Below are positions 24,206-32,681 of a DNA stretch of 64,000 nt, piece by piece (the first letter of the stretch is position 1; each line of letters begins with the position of its first letter). The notes under the pieces were generated by a model. That model did not search any database. It saw nothing but the letters and a program-made list of their open reading frames with translations, and was not told the origin of the DNA. The position numbers and the translations under genes were made by a program. Where the stretch lies: positions 2,728,001 to 2,792,000 of the forward strand of contig NZ_CP129121.1 in the NCBI RefSeq assembly GCF_030406665.1. Direction: 5' to 3'. Source of the stretch: Halomonas halophila (GTDB taxonomy: Bacteria > Pseudomonadota > Gammaproteobacteria > Pseudomonadales > Halomonadaceae).

Positions 24206-26569
24206 GTGAGTAGCCTCGACCGCAAGCTGCTGCGCGAACTGTGGCGCCTGCGTGCCCAGGTGCTGGCCATCGCCCTGGTGATCGCCTCGGGCAACGCCCT
24301 GCTGATCATGGCGCTGACCACCATCGAGGCCCTCGAGGAGACCACGGTCGCCTACTACGAGCGCACGCGCTTCGGCGAGGTGTTCGCCGACGTCACCCGG
24401 GCGCCGAAATCGCTGAGCCGCGAGCTGGCCGAGATCCCCGGCGTGCAGCGCGTGTCGACGCGCATCATCGAGGGCGCGCTGCTTGACCTGCCGGACTTCG
24501 ACGAGCCGGTGGTAGCGCAGCTGGTGTCACTGCCCGAGCGCGGCGTCGAGCCGATGAACGCCCTGACCCTGCGCAGCGGCCGCCGGGTCGCCCCCGACCG
24601 GCCGGACGAGGCGGTGATCGGCGAGGCCTTCGCCGAGGCGCACGGTCTGGTGCCGGGCGACCACTTCGACGCCGTGCTGCGCGGCCAGCGTCGCACCCTC
24701 GAGGTGGTCGGCATCGCGCTCAGCCCCGAGTACGTCTACGCCATCGCCCCCGGCGGGCTGATGCCCGACGACGCGCGCTTCGGCGTGCTGTGGATGGGCC
24801 GCGAGGCGCTGGCCGCCGCCTTCGACTTCGACGGCGCCTTCAACGCCGTCAGCCTGACGCTCATGCCCGGCGCCAGCACCCGCGAGGTGGTCGCGCGGCT
24901 CGATGCCCGGCTCGCCCGCTACGGCGGCACCGGCGCCTATCCTCGCGACGAACAGGTCTCGAACTGGTTCCTGCAGAACGAGATCGCCCAGCAGAAGAAC
25001 ATGGCACAGCTGCTGCCGAGCGTCTTCCTGGCGGTCTCGGCCTTCCTCACCCACCTGGTGATGGGCCGCATGATCGATACCGAGCGCCGCGAGATCGGCC
25101 TGCTCAAGGCCTTCGGCTACTCGCGGCTGGCCATCGCCTGGCACTACGTCAAGCTGGTGCTGGTGATCGGCGGGCTCGGTGTGGTCATCGGCGCCCTGCT
25201 CGGCGCCTGGCTGGGACACTGGAACACCCGGCTGTACGCCGAGTTCTATCACTTCCCCTTCCTGCTCTACCGCCCCGGGCCGGAGAGCTTCCTGCTGGCC
25301 ACGCTGGTCAGCCTGGGCGCGGCGCTGGCCGGCGCCCTGTGGGCGGTGCGCCGCGCCGCCGCCCTGCCCCCGGCCGAGGCCATGCTGCCGCCTTCGCCGC
25401 CGGTCTATCGGCGCAGCCGGCTGTCGCGCTCGGCGCTGGCCCGCCACCTGGACGAGCCCACGCGCATGATCGCCCGCCGCCTGCTGCGCTGGCCGCTGCG
25501 CGCGCTGCTGGCAAGCGCAGGCCTGGCCATGTCGGTGGCGGTGCTGGTGATGGCCCTGCAGTGGCTGGACGCCATCGACGCGCTGGTCGACAGCGTCCTC
25601 GTCGAGAGCCAGCACCAGGATGCCACCCTGGGCTTCCACGACCTGACCCCGCTCGGCGAGCTGGCCGGCGTCGAGCGGCTGCCCGGGGTACTGGCCGCCG
25701 AGCCGCTGCGCGGCGTGGCGGCACGCCTTCACCACGGCTCGCTCAGAGAGCGCGAGGCCATCGTCGGCCTGCCGCGCGACGGCGTGCTGAGCCCGGTCCA
25801 CGACGCCCAGGGCCGCCCGGTGACGGTGCCGCCGGACGGCCTGCTGCTATCGCAACAGCTGGCCGGCATGCTGGAGGTGGAGATCGGCGACGTGCTCATC
25901 GTCGAGGTGCTCGAGGGCCGGCGCCCGCGGCTCGCGCTGCCGGTGGTACGGCTGTTCGACACCGACGTCGGCAAGCCCGCCTATATGGCGCTCGACGCGC
26001 TCAACCGCCGCATGGGCGACGGCCGGGTGATGCGCGGCGCCCGGATCGTCGTCGATCCGGCCCGCCGCGCCGAGCTGCTCGCCAGGCTCAAGACCCTGCC
26101 CGCCGTCAGCGGCGTGCAGTTCCGTCAGGCCGCCATCGACACCTTCCATGACACGCTCGGCCAGACCCTCTTCATCTTCGCCGGCTTCTTCATCGCCTTC
26201 GCCAGCGTGCTGTCGGTAGGGGTGACCTACAATACGATTCGCATCGCCCTGGCCGAGCGGGCCCGGGAACTCGCCACCCTGCGGGTGCTCGGCTTCAGCC
26301 GCTGGGAGATCTCCTACATCCTGCTCGGCGAGGCGGGGCTTCTCACCTGGCTGGCCATGCCGCTGGGCTGCCTGCTGGGCTTCGCCCTGGCCTGGTACCT
26401 GTCCAGCGCCTTCGCCACCGAACTGTTTCGGGTGCCGCTGGTGATCCACCCGGCCACCTACGCCTGGGCGGTACTGATCGCGCTGGCCTCCGCCGGCGTC
26501 TGCGCCGCGGTGGTGCGCCGTCGACTCGACCGCCTGGACCTGATCGCGGTGCTCAAGACCCGGGAGTGA
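24206..26569 (+). CDS. FtsX-like ABC permease (two FtsX domains)
   Basis: 787 aa. The protein starts with one helix (VLAIALVIASGNALLIMALT), a large extracytoplasmic domain (about 55-260), a first three-helix FtsX block (about 265-400), then a repeat of helix, periplasmic domain and a second FtsX block ending near residue 787. This is the two-halved arrangement of YbbP/DevC-type permeases. Start at GTG 24206 follows GGAGA; an in-frame GTG at 24188 overlapping the ATPase stop is an alternative. With the ATPase and adaptor it probably forms a mechanotransmission-type exporter. Substrate unknown. Confidence 0.85.
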   Translation: MSSLDRKLLRELWRLRAQVLAIALVIASGNALLIMALTTIEALEETTVAYYERTRFGEVFADVTRAPKSLSRELAEIPGVQRVSTRIIEGALLDLPDFDEPVVAQLVSLPERGVEPMNALTLRSGRRVAPDRPDEAVIGEAFAEAHGLVPGDHFDAVLRGQRRTLEVVGIALSPEYVYAIAPGGLMPDDARFGVLWMGREALAAAFDFDGAFNAVSLTLMPGASTREVVARLDARLARYGGTGAYPRDEQVSNWFLQNEIAQQKNMAQLLPSVFLAVSAFLTHLVMGRMIDTERREIGLLKAFGYSRLAIAWHYVKLVLVIGGLGVVIGALLGAWLGHWNTRLYAEFYHFPFLLYRPGPESFLLATLVSLGAALAGALWAVRRAAALPPAEAMLPPSPPVYRRSRLSRSALARHLDEPTRMIARRLLRWPLRALLASAGLAMSVAVLVMALQWLDAIDALVDSVLVESQHQDATLGFHDLTPLGELAGVERLPGVLAAEPLRGVAARLHHGSLREREAIVGLPRDGVLSPVHDAQGRPVTVPPDGLLLSQQLAGMLEVEIGDVLIVEVLEGRRPRLALPVVRLFDTDVGKPAYMALDALNRRMGDGRVMRGARIVVDPARRAELLARLKTLPAVSGVQFRQAAIDTFHDTLGQTLFIFAGFFIAFASVLSVGVTYNTIRIALAERARELATLRVLGFSRWEISYILLGEAGLLTWLAMPLGCLLGFALAWYLSSAFATELFRVPLVIHPATYAWAVLIALASAGVCAAVVRRRLDRLDLIAVLKTRE

Positions 26570-26573
26570 CGCC

Positions 26574-27773
26574 ATGGACGTGAAGGGACGCCGAGGACTG
26601 CTGTGGGGAACGCTGCTGGCGCTGCTGGCCGTCGGCATCGGCGTCGCCCTGCGCCCGCAGCCGGTGCCGGTGGATCTCGCCATCGCCGAGGTCGCGCCGC
26701 TGCGCGTCACCGTCGACGAGGAAGGCATGACCCGGGTACGCGAGGTGTTCACCCTGGATGCGCCGGTGGCCGGGCGGCTGCGGCGCATCGACGTCGACGC
26801 CGGCGACCCGGTCGAGGCCGACCGCACGGTGCTGGCCACCATCGACACCGCCCCGCCCGCGCTGCTCGACGCGCGACGCCTGGCCGAGCAGCGCGCCGCT
26901 CTCGAGGCCGCGCGCTCGACCCGGGACCTGGCGGCCGCCGAGCGCGAGCGGGCGGCGGCGGACCTGGCCTTCGCCCGTCGCGAACTCGACCGGGCCCGAC
27001 GCCTGGCCGAGGAACAGAGCCTGGCCCGCCGGGCCCTCGAGGACGCCGAACGGGCCTTCCGCGTGGCCAGCGCCGAGCTGACCCGCAGCGAGGCCGCGCT
27101 GGCGGTCCGCGAACACGAGCTGGAGCGGGCCGCCGTCCAGCTGCTATCGCCGCTGGAGCTCGAGGCCCGTCAGGCCAGCTGCGAGTGTGTGACCGTCACC
27201 TCGCCGACCCACGGCGTGGTGCTGCGCGTGCTGCGACGCAGCGCCGGCATCGTCGGCGCCGGCACCCCGCTGATGGAGATCGGCGATCCGGCCGACCTGG
27301 AAGTGGTGGTCGACCTGCTCTCCGAGGACGCGGTGCGCGTCTCGCCGGGTCAGGCGGCCATCCTCGGCGGCTGGGGCGGCCCCGAGCTGGCAGCCAGGGT
27401 GCGCCGCATCGAGCCGCTGGGCGTGACTCGCGTGTCGGCGCTGGGCATCGAGGAACAGCGAGTCGACGTGGTGCTCGACCTGAGCGACCCGCCGGCACGC
27501 TGGGAGCGCCTCGGCCACGACTATCGAGTCGACGTCGGCATCGTGCTGTTCGAGGGCGAGGTGCTGCAGGTGCCGCTCGGCGCGCTGTTCCGCGACGGCG
27601 ACGACTGGGCGGTGTTCGTCGCCGATGACGGCGAGGCGCGGCGCCAGACGGTCACGATCGGCGCACGCAACGATCTGGCGGTGCAGATCCGCGACGGCCT
27701 GGAGGCGGGCCAGCGGGTGATCCGCTATCCCGGCGAGCGGGTCAGCGACGGCAGCGCCATCGTCGAGCGCTGA
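26574..27773 (+). CDS. HlyD-family periplasmic adaptor
   Basis: 399 aa. One N-terminal membrane anchor (about 8-25) is followed by a lipoyl-like half (APVAGRLRRIDVDAGDPVEA), a long arginine/alanine-rich coiled-coil hairpin (about 95-190), the second lipoyl half (TSPTHGVVLRVLRRSAGIV) and beta-barrel domains with GDPADLEVVVDLLSEDAVRV. This is the membrane-fusion protein of the exporter, bridging the permease to an outer-membrane channel that is not encoded here. It starts 4 nt after the permease stop, so is surely in the same operon. Confidence 0.88.
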   Translation: MDVKGRRGLLWGTLLALLAVGIGVALRPQPVPVDLAIAEVAPLRVTVDEEGMTRVREVFTLDAPVAGRLRRIDVDAGDPVEADRTVLATIDTAPPALLDARRLAEQRAALEAARSTRDLAAAERERAAADLAFARRELDRARRLAEEQSLARRALEDAERAFRVASAELTRSEAALAVREHELERAAVQLLSPLELEARQASCECVTVTSPTHGVVLRVLRRSAGIVGAGTPLMEIGDPADLEVVVDLLSEDAVRVSPGQAAILGGWGGPELAARVRRIEPLGVTRVSALGIEEQRVDVVLDLSDPPARWERLGHDYRVDVGIVLFEGEVLQVPLGALFRDGDDWAVFVADDGEARRQTVTIGARNDLAVQIRDGLEAGQRVIRYPGERVSDGSAIVER

Positions 27774-27799
27774 GGTCAAGCACGAGAGACCTCAAACGC

Positions 27800-27829
27800 A
27801 AGCGCCCCAGGCCATGGCCCGGGGCGCTT
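27800..27829. terminator. Shared terminator between exporter operon and gbcB
   Basis: AAGCGCCCC and GGGGCGCTT pair around a loop that itself contains the palindrome GGCCATGGCC. It lies between convergent genes. Confidence 0.7.
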
Positions 27830-27885
27830 CGCGTCGAGAGACATTCGCGTAAGCGACATACGCCTCCACGACGTGCGCGTCTGCC

Positions 27886-29001
27886 TCAGTAATCCACGAC
27901 CAGGTTGGTCTTGGGCGTGCTGCAGCAGGACAGGATGTAGCCCTCGGCGACGTCCTCGTCGGTGATGCCGCCGTTGTGCTCCATCTCGACCTCGCCCTCG
28001 GTCACGGCCACGCGGCAGGTGCCGCAGATGCCCATGCCGCAGGCCTTCGGGATATGCAGGCCCAGCTTGGCAGCGGCGGTGTGCACGGTCTCGGTGGGCT
28101 GGATGCGCACGCTCTTGCCGGTGCTGCTGAACTCGACGCTCAGCATGTCGGAGACGTCGAGCTCCTCGGCCTCGGCCTCGGCCTGCTCCACGTTCTCGAT
28201 GACCTCCTCCTGGACGTCCACCGGCGTGGCGCCGAAGGCTTCCTCGTGGTAGCGGCTCATGTCGAAGCCGTTTTCCTGGAGCAGGCGCTTGACCGCGTTC
28301 ATGTACGGGGTCGGACCACAGCAGAATATCTCGCGATCCATGAAGTCCGGCGCCATCAGCTCCAGCATCGCCTGGCTGAGGTAGCCGCGGAAACCGGCCC
28401 AGGCCTCGCCCAGCTCGTCGCTGCGCTCGCAGACGATGTGCAGCTTGAACTCGGGGATCCGCGAGAAGATATGCTCCAGCTCACGGTGGAAGATGATGTC
28501 CCGGGGCGTACGCGAACTGTGCACGAACTGCAGGTCCACGGCGGCGTTGGTGTCGAACAGCCAGCGCACCATCGACATCAGCGGGGTGATGCCCACACCG
28601 CCGGAGAGCATCAGATACTTCTCCGCCGGGTAGTCGATGATGTTGAACTTGCCGACCGGACCGTGCACGGCCAGCTCGTCGTTGACCTTTAGGTTGTCGT
28701 GCAGCCAGTTGGAGACCACGCCGCCCGGCATGCGCTTGACGGTGATCGAGAAGCTGTAGGGCACGGACGGTGAGCTGGAGATGGTGTAGGAGCGCATCAC
28801 CTGCTCGCCGTCGATCTCCAGCTCCAGGGTCACGAACTGTCCCGGCTTGAAGAAGAACATCACCGGCTGCTCGGCCATGAAGCAGAAGGTGCGAGTATCC
28901 CAGGTCTCCTGGATCACCTTGACGCAACGCACCTGGTGGCGGCCGTTGGTCCAGGTCTGGGTGGTGACGGGATTGACGGGATTAAGAAAATTCATTGTCA
29001 T
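27886..29001 (-). CDS. gbcB: Glycine betaine monooxygenase reductase component
   Basis: 371 aa. The N-terminal FNR-like part binds flavin (RSYTISSSPS, residues about 70-80) and NAD(P)H (SGGVGITPLMSMVRWL, then FCCGPTPYM). The C-terminal plant-type 2Fe-2S ferredoxin has ACGMGICGTC and a later CC cysteine ligand. It passes electrons from NAD(P)H to the Rieske oxygenase GbcA, divergently encoded 345 bp away, the same arrangement as in Pseudomonas. ATG 29001 (MTMNFLNP) was preferred over ATG 28995; upstream codons have no family similarity. Ribosome site is weak. Confidence 0.93.
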   Translation of the reverse strand: MTMNFLNPVNPVTTQTWTNGRHQVRCVKVIQETWDTRTFCFMAEQPVMFFFKPGQFVTLELEIDGEQVMRSYTISSSPSVPYSFSITVKRMPGGVVSNWLHDNLKVNDELAVHGPVGKFNIIDYPAEKYLMLSGGVGITPLMSMVRWLFDTNAAVDLQFVHSSRTPRDIIFHRELEHIFSRIPEFKLHIVCERSDELGEAWAGFRGYLSQAMLELMAPDFMDREIFCCGPTPYMNAVKRLLQENGFDMSRYHEEAFGATPVDVQEEVIENVEQAEAEAEELDVSDMLSVEFSSTGKSVRIQPTETVHTAAAKLGLHIPKACGMGICGTCRVAVTEGEVEMEHNGGITDEDVAEGYILSCCSTPKTNLVVDY

Positions 29002-29346
29002 GATTGTATCGCCTGGGGGTCGCCTGGGGCTGCAGCGTGAAGCTCGCGGTCCGACGGCGGAGACACCGCCTGCCGTTGGCAGAATTTTGCGCACCCCCGC
29101 GCGCCCCCACTTGTCTGTCAACGACATGGTCATGCCCATCACGTCCATCGGCAGGACATTTATCACACCCCCTGGTCGCTGTTGCATCGCCACGCGTCGT
29201 CAGTGGACAACTCCCCCTCCAGACGCTGTTTCAAACTCACCTCACCCGCCGCGGCCCCACCGGGGCGTGAATTCGCTAGACCTTGGCCCGCATTTCAACA
29301 ATCCCGAGGCTGTCACAGCAGCCCAGCAATGAGGAAGCGTCCCACC
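29002..29346. other. Divergent gbcB-gbcA regulatory region
   Basis: 345 bp with no supported gene. It must hold both promoters and probably GbdR-type sites, but I could not define convincing boxes. TTGGCA...TTGC at 29076-29090 resembles a sigma-54 element but is one base too short. Confidence 0.5.
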
Positions 29347-30633
29347 ATGGATTCACTGTCACCTGCCCGTCTGGATGACCCCCTGGCCCCGGCACGCGAG
29401 GCCACCGCCGAGATGCTGAAGGAGCGTCAGCACAACTACTCGCTGCCGCAGCCGTTCTACAACGACGAGCGGCTGTTCGCCCTCGACATGCAGGAAATCT
29501 TCGAGAAGGAGTGGCTGTTCGCGGGCATGACCTCCGAGATTCCGGCCAAGGGCAATTTCATGACCCTGGAGGTCGGTGACAACCCGGTGGTGATCGTGCG
29601 CGGCAACGACGGTGAAGTGCACGCCTTCCACAACGTCTGCCGCCACCGCGGATCGCGCCTGTGCGTGACCGACAAGGGCAAGGTCGCCAAGCTGGTCTGC
29701 CCCTACCACCAGTGGACCTACGAGCTGGACGGCCGCCTGCTGTTCGCCGGCACCGAGATGGGCCAGGAGTTCAACCTCGCCGATCACGGCCTCAAGCCGG
29801 TTCAAGTGCGCACCGGCGGCGGCTTCATCTTCGTCAGCCTGGCCGACGAGGCCCCGGAGATCGACGGTTTCCTCGAGACGCTGGACCACTACCTGGCGCC
29901 TTACGACATGGAAAACCTCAAGGTCGCCGTGGAATCCAGCATCGTCGAGCAGTGCAACTGGAAGCTGGTGCTCGAGAATAACCGCGAGTGCTACCACTGC
30001 AACGGCGCGCACCCGGAGCTGCTCAACTCCCTGCAGGAGTTCGACGACACCGACGATCCCCGCGCCACCCCGGCCTACAAGGAGCTGGTCGCGCGCAAGC
30101 AGGCCGACTGGGAAGCTCAGTGCGTACCCTACAAGCTGACCCGTCTGGATCGTCGCAACCGCCTGACCCGCACCCCGCTGCTGGACGGCGCCGAGTCGAT
30201 GACCATGGACGGCAAGCGCGCCTGCCAGAAGCTGATGGGCCAACTGCAGAGCGCCGACCTGGGCTCGCTGCGCATCCTGCACCTGCCGAACTCCTGGAAC
30301 CACTTCATGGGCGACCATGCCCTCGTCTTCCGGGTCCTGCCGCTCGGCCCGCAGCGTACCGTGGTGACCACCAAGTGGCTGGTGCACAAGGACGCCGTGG
30401 AAGGCGTCGACTACGATCCGGAGCAGATGCGCAAGGTCTGGGACGCCACCAACGACCAGGACCGCCGCCTGGCCGAGGAAAACCAGCGCGGCATCAACTC
30501 CAAGAGCTACCAGCCGGGTCCGTACTCCGAGACCTACGAGTATGGCGTCATCGACTTCATCAACTGGTACAGCGAGCGCATGCTGGAGAACCTGGGCCAC
30601 AGCCAGCCCGACCTGCAGCTCGCCAACGGCTGA
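29347..30633 (+). CDS. gbcA: Glycine betaine monooxygenase, Rieske oxygenase component
   Basis: Demethylates glycine betaine to dimethylglycine with O2, releasing formaldehyde. The 428-aa protein has the Rieske ligands C98-H100 (CRHRGSRLC) and C118-H121 (CPYHQW) spaced C-x-H-x17-C-x2-H, and the mononuclear iron ligands H217 and H222 in NRECYHCNGAHPE. The opening PLAPAREATAEML and NYSLPQPFYNDERLF are very like Pseudomonas GbcA. ATG 29347 was chosen by alignment; an ATG six codons upstream directly follows GAGGAAG-like sequence and cannot be excluded. It is terminated by a strong hairpin at 30662-30690. Confidence 0.96.
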   Translation: MDSLSPARLDDPLAPAREATAEMLKERQHNYSLPQPFYNDERLFALDMQEIFEKEWLFAGMTSEIPAKGNFMTLEVGDNPVVIVRGNDGEVHAFHNVCRHRGSRLCVTDKGKVAKLVCPYHQWTYELDGRLLFAGTEMGQEFNLADHGLKPVQVRTGGGFIFVSLADEAPEIDGFLETLDHYLAPYDMENLKVAVESSIVEQCNWKLVLENNRECYHCNGAHPELLNSLQEFDDTDDPRATPAYKELVARKQADWEAQCVPYKLTRLDRRNRLTRTPLLDGAESMTMDGKRACQKLMGQLQSADLGSLRILHLPNSWNHFMGDHALVFRVLPLGPQRTVVTTKWLVHKDAVEGVDYDPEQMRKVWDATNDQDRRLAEENQRGINSKSYQPGPYSETYEYGVIDFINWYSERMLENLGHSQPDLQLANG

Positions 30634-30661
30634 TCTCGCCTCCGGTCGAGCGCGCCATCGC

Positions 30662-30690
30662 AAGGACCCGCCTCGGCGGGTCCTTTTTTT
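30662..30690 (+). terminator. Rho-independent terminator of gbcA
   Basis: AAGGACCCGC / GCGGGTCCTT stem with a tight loop, followed by a run of seven T's. Confidence 0.9.
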
Positions 30691-30730
30691 ATCGTCGCAT
30701 CGAATGCCGTCGCGTCGGCCAGACACCAAC

Positions 30731-30760
30731 GCGCCCCGCCCGGACATCCGGGCGGGGCGC
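30731..30760 (-). terminator. Hairpin downstream of the 85-aa gene
   Basis: A GC-rich 13-14-bp perfect stem (GCGCCCCGCCCGG / CCGGGCGGGGCGC) about 40 nt past the minus-strand stop; on that strand it is followed by GTTGGTGT, so without a clear T-run. Confidence 0.6.
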
Positions 30761-30798
30761 GTGCGTTCGGCGACTCGAGAGTCCGGCGTCGAAGGCCC

Positions 30799-31056
30799 TC
30801 AGGCCGACTCACCCTCTCCGTTCGGCAGCTCCATCAGATGCTGCTCGATGGCCTCGCGCACCGCGGGCAGCATCACGTCGCTCTGGGCCATCAGCTCGCG
30901 GACCAGGGCCTCGAGCCCCGGCACGCCCACCTCGTTATGCTTGAGCCGCGCCAGATGGGCGCAGGTCTCGGGACTGGCATCCGCGGGGACATGAATGTCC
31001 AACGCCACCAGACGGTCGCGGAAATCATCCCCGTCGATCAGGTCGACGATCATCAT
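30799..31056 (-). CDS. Conserved-looking 85-aa protein downstream of fdhA, unknown function
   Basis: I do not recognise the family. The protein is acidic and soluble: MMIVDLIDGDDFRDRLVALD, then a helical section with SPETCAHLARLKHNEVG and GLEALVRELMAQSDVMLPAV, and an acidic end. It has a very good ribosome site (AGGAGGAA) for tandem ATGs at 31056/31053, which argues for real translation. It lies 188 nt after fdhA on the same strand with a strong hairpin between, and is flanked by betaine genes, so a role in one-carbon disposal is possible but unproven. A much longer frame through here is an antisense/readthrough artefact. Confidence 0.65.
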   Translation of the reverse strand: MMIVDLIDGDDFRDRLVALDIHVPADASPETCAHLARLKHNEVGVPGLEALVRELMAQSDVMLPAVREAIEQHLMELPNGEGESA

Positions 31057-31180
31057 GGTGGATTCCTCCTGTTCTTGATCTTCGGCTAGCCTCAAGATTG
31101 GCACCGCGCGACGTCGCCCGCAATGCCGGCGCTCCCCCAGGCGAAACCGCTCGCCACCGTTCACCCCCCCCCTTCCAACG

Positions 31181-31210
31181 CATGACGGCGCCCCGAAGGG
31201 CGCCGTCATG
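31181..31210 (-). terminator. Hairpin after fdhA
   Basis: CATGACGGCGCCC and GGGCGCCGTCATG form a perfect 13-bp stem with a CGAA loop, 35 nt past the fdhA stop. There is no T-run, so readthrough into the 85-aa gene is possible. Confidence 0.7.
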
Positions 31211-31244
31211 AAGAGAGCCTGATGGCCTCTCATACCGCAACGTC

Positions 31245-32438
31245 TCAGGCCGCCACGCTGCCGTGCGGGTCCATGACGAATTTCTTGGCCGCCCCGCCAT
31301 CGAAGTCGGCGTAGCCCTGCGGCGCCTCGTCCAGGCTGATCATCTGCACGTTGACCGCGTCGGCGATGTTGACCTTGCCGAACAGGATCGCCTGCATCAG
31401 CGGACGGTGATACTTCATCACCGGGCACTGGCCGGTGTGGAAGCTGTGCGACTTGGCCCAACCGAGGCCGAAGCGCATGCTCAGGCTGCCCTGCTGGGCG
31501 GCGGCGTCGGCAGAGCCCGGGTCCTCGGTCACGTACAGACCGGGGATGCCGATCTGGCCGCCGGCGCGGGTCACCGACATGGCGGAGTTCAGCACCGCGG
31601 CCGGCGCTTCCTGGCCGTGGTTGCAGCCGCAGGCGTGGGCCTCGAAGCCGACGCAGTCGACGAAGGCATCGACCTCGCGCTCGCCGAGGATGACCTCGAT
31701 CTTGTCGGCCATGTCGCCGTCTTCGGTCAGGTCGATGGTCTCGCACCCGAAGCTGCGGGCCTGGGCCAGACGCTCCTCGATCATGTCGCCGACGATGACG
31801 CAGGCGGCACCCAGCAGCTGGGCGGAGACCGCGGCGGCCAGACCGACCGGACCGGCACCGGCGATGTAGACGGTGGAGCCCGGGCCGACGCCGGCGGTGA
31901 CACAGCCGTGGAAGCCGGTCGGGAAGATGTCGGACAGCAGCGTCAGGTCCTTGATCTTCTCCATGGCCTGATCGGCGTCCGGGAACTTCAGCAGGTTGAA
32001 GTCGGCGTAGGGGACCATGACGTATTCGGTCTGGCCGCCGACCCAGCCGCCCATGTCGACATAGCCGTAGGCCGCGCCCGGGCGTGACGGGTTGACGTTC
32101 AGGCAGATCCCGGTCTGGCCGGACTTGCAGTTGCGGCAGCGGCCACAGGCGATGTTGAACGGCACCGAGACCATGTCGCCCGGGCTCAGGAATTCGACGT
32201 CGCGACCGCACTCGACCACGATGCCGGTGATCTCGTGACCCAGCACCAGACCTTCCGGGGCGGTGGTACGACCGCGCACCATGTGCTGGTCGCTGCCACA
32301 GATGTTGGTGGTGACGACCTTGAGGATCACGCCGTGTTCGCACTTGCGATTGCCGAGGGCAAGTTCCGGGTAGGCGATGGACTCGACGGCGACCTGGCCC
32401 GGGCCCTTGTAGACGACTCCGCGGTTGTTTGAACTCAT
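31245..32438 (-). CDS. fdhA: Glutathione-independent formaldehyde dehydrogenase
   Basis: Zinc-dependent MDR enzyme oxidising formaldehyde to formate with NAD+ without glutathione. The 397-aa protein has the catalytic zinc region NICGSDQHMVRGRT, GHEITG, the structural zinc cysteines in CGRCRNCKSGQTGIC, and the cofactor motif IAGAGPVGLAAA. The length and the CVGFEAHACGCNHG insertion match the Pseudomonas putida-type enzyme. Start at 32438 (MSSNNRGVVY) follows GGAAG. In Pseudomonas fdhA belongs to the betaine regulon, which fits the three formaldehyde-producing steps here. It is divergent from the BCCT gene across a 243-bp gap. Confidence 0.94.
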   Translation of the reverse strand: MSSNNRGVVYKGPGQVAVESIAYPELALGNRKCEHGVILKVVTTNICGSDQHMVRGRTTAPEGLVLGHEITGIVVECGRDVEFLSPGDMVSVPFNIACGRCRNCKSGQTGICLNVNPSRPGAAYGYVDMGGWVGGQTEYVMVPYADFNLLKFPDADQAMEKIKDLTLLSDIFPTGFHGCVTAGVGPGSTVYIAGAGPVGLAAAVSAQLLGAACVIVGDMIEERLAQARSFGCETIDLTEDGDMADKIEVILGEREVDAFVDCVGFEAHACGCNHGQEAPAAVLNSAMSVTRAGGQIGIPGLYVTEDPGSADAAAQQGSLSMRFGLGWAKSHSFHTGQCPVMKYHRPLMQAILFGKVNIADAVNVQMISLDEAPQGYADFDGGAAKKFVMDPHGSVAA

Positions 32439-32681
32439 GTGGCTGGCTTCCTTCATGGTTTTTGTGGACTCACGGTACAAGACCGTCACCACGACCCTAC
32501 CCCTCCTGCATGGCCGGAACGCTCCGCGAGCGGCCTCGCCATATCCATCCGCGACCCCCTTCGACCACATGCTGTCGACGCATAGCTGCAGGTCGCTTTC
32601 ACGACACTCCTCGACCCGCCTCGGCGACAAGAATGATCGGCGCCGCCCGTGGCGGCACACAATAACAACCGAGGAATACGC

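Noticed and set aside
29076..29090. Sigma-54 promoter upstream of gbcB/gbcA
   Set aside because: TTGGCA and TTGC are present, but the GG-to-GC spacing is one base too short, and sigma-54 spacing is strict.
30799..32343. 514-codon minus-strand frame over the 85-aa gene and fdhA
   Set aside because: Its first 400 codons are an out-of-phase shadow of fdhA; only the last 86 codons, with their own ribosome site, look real.
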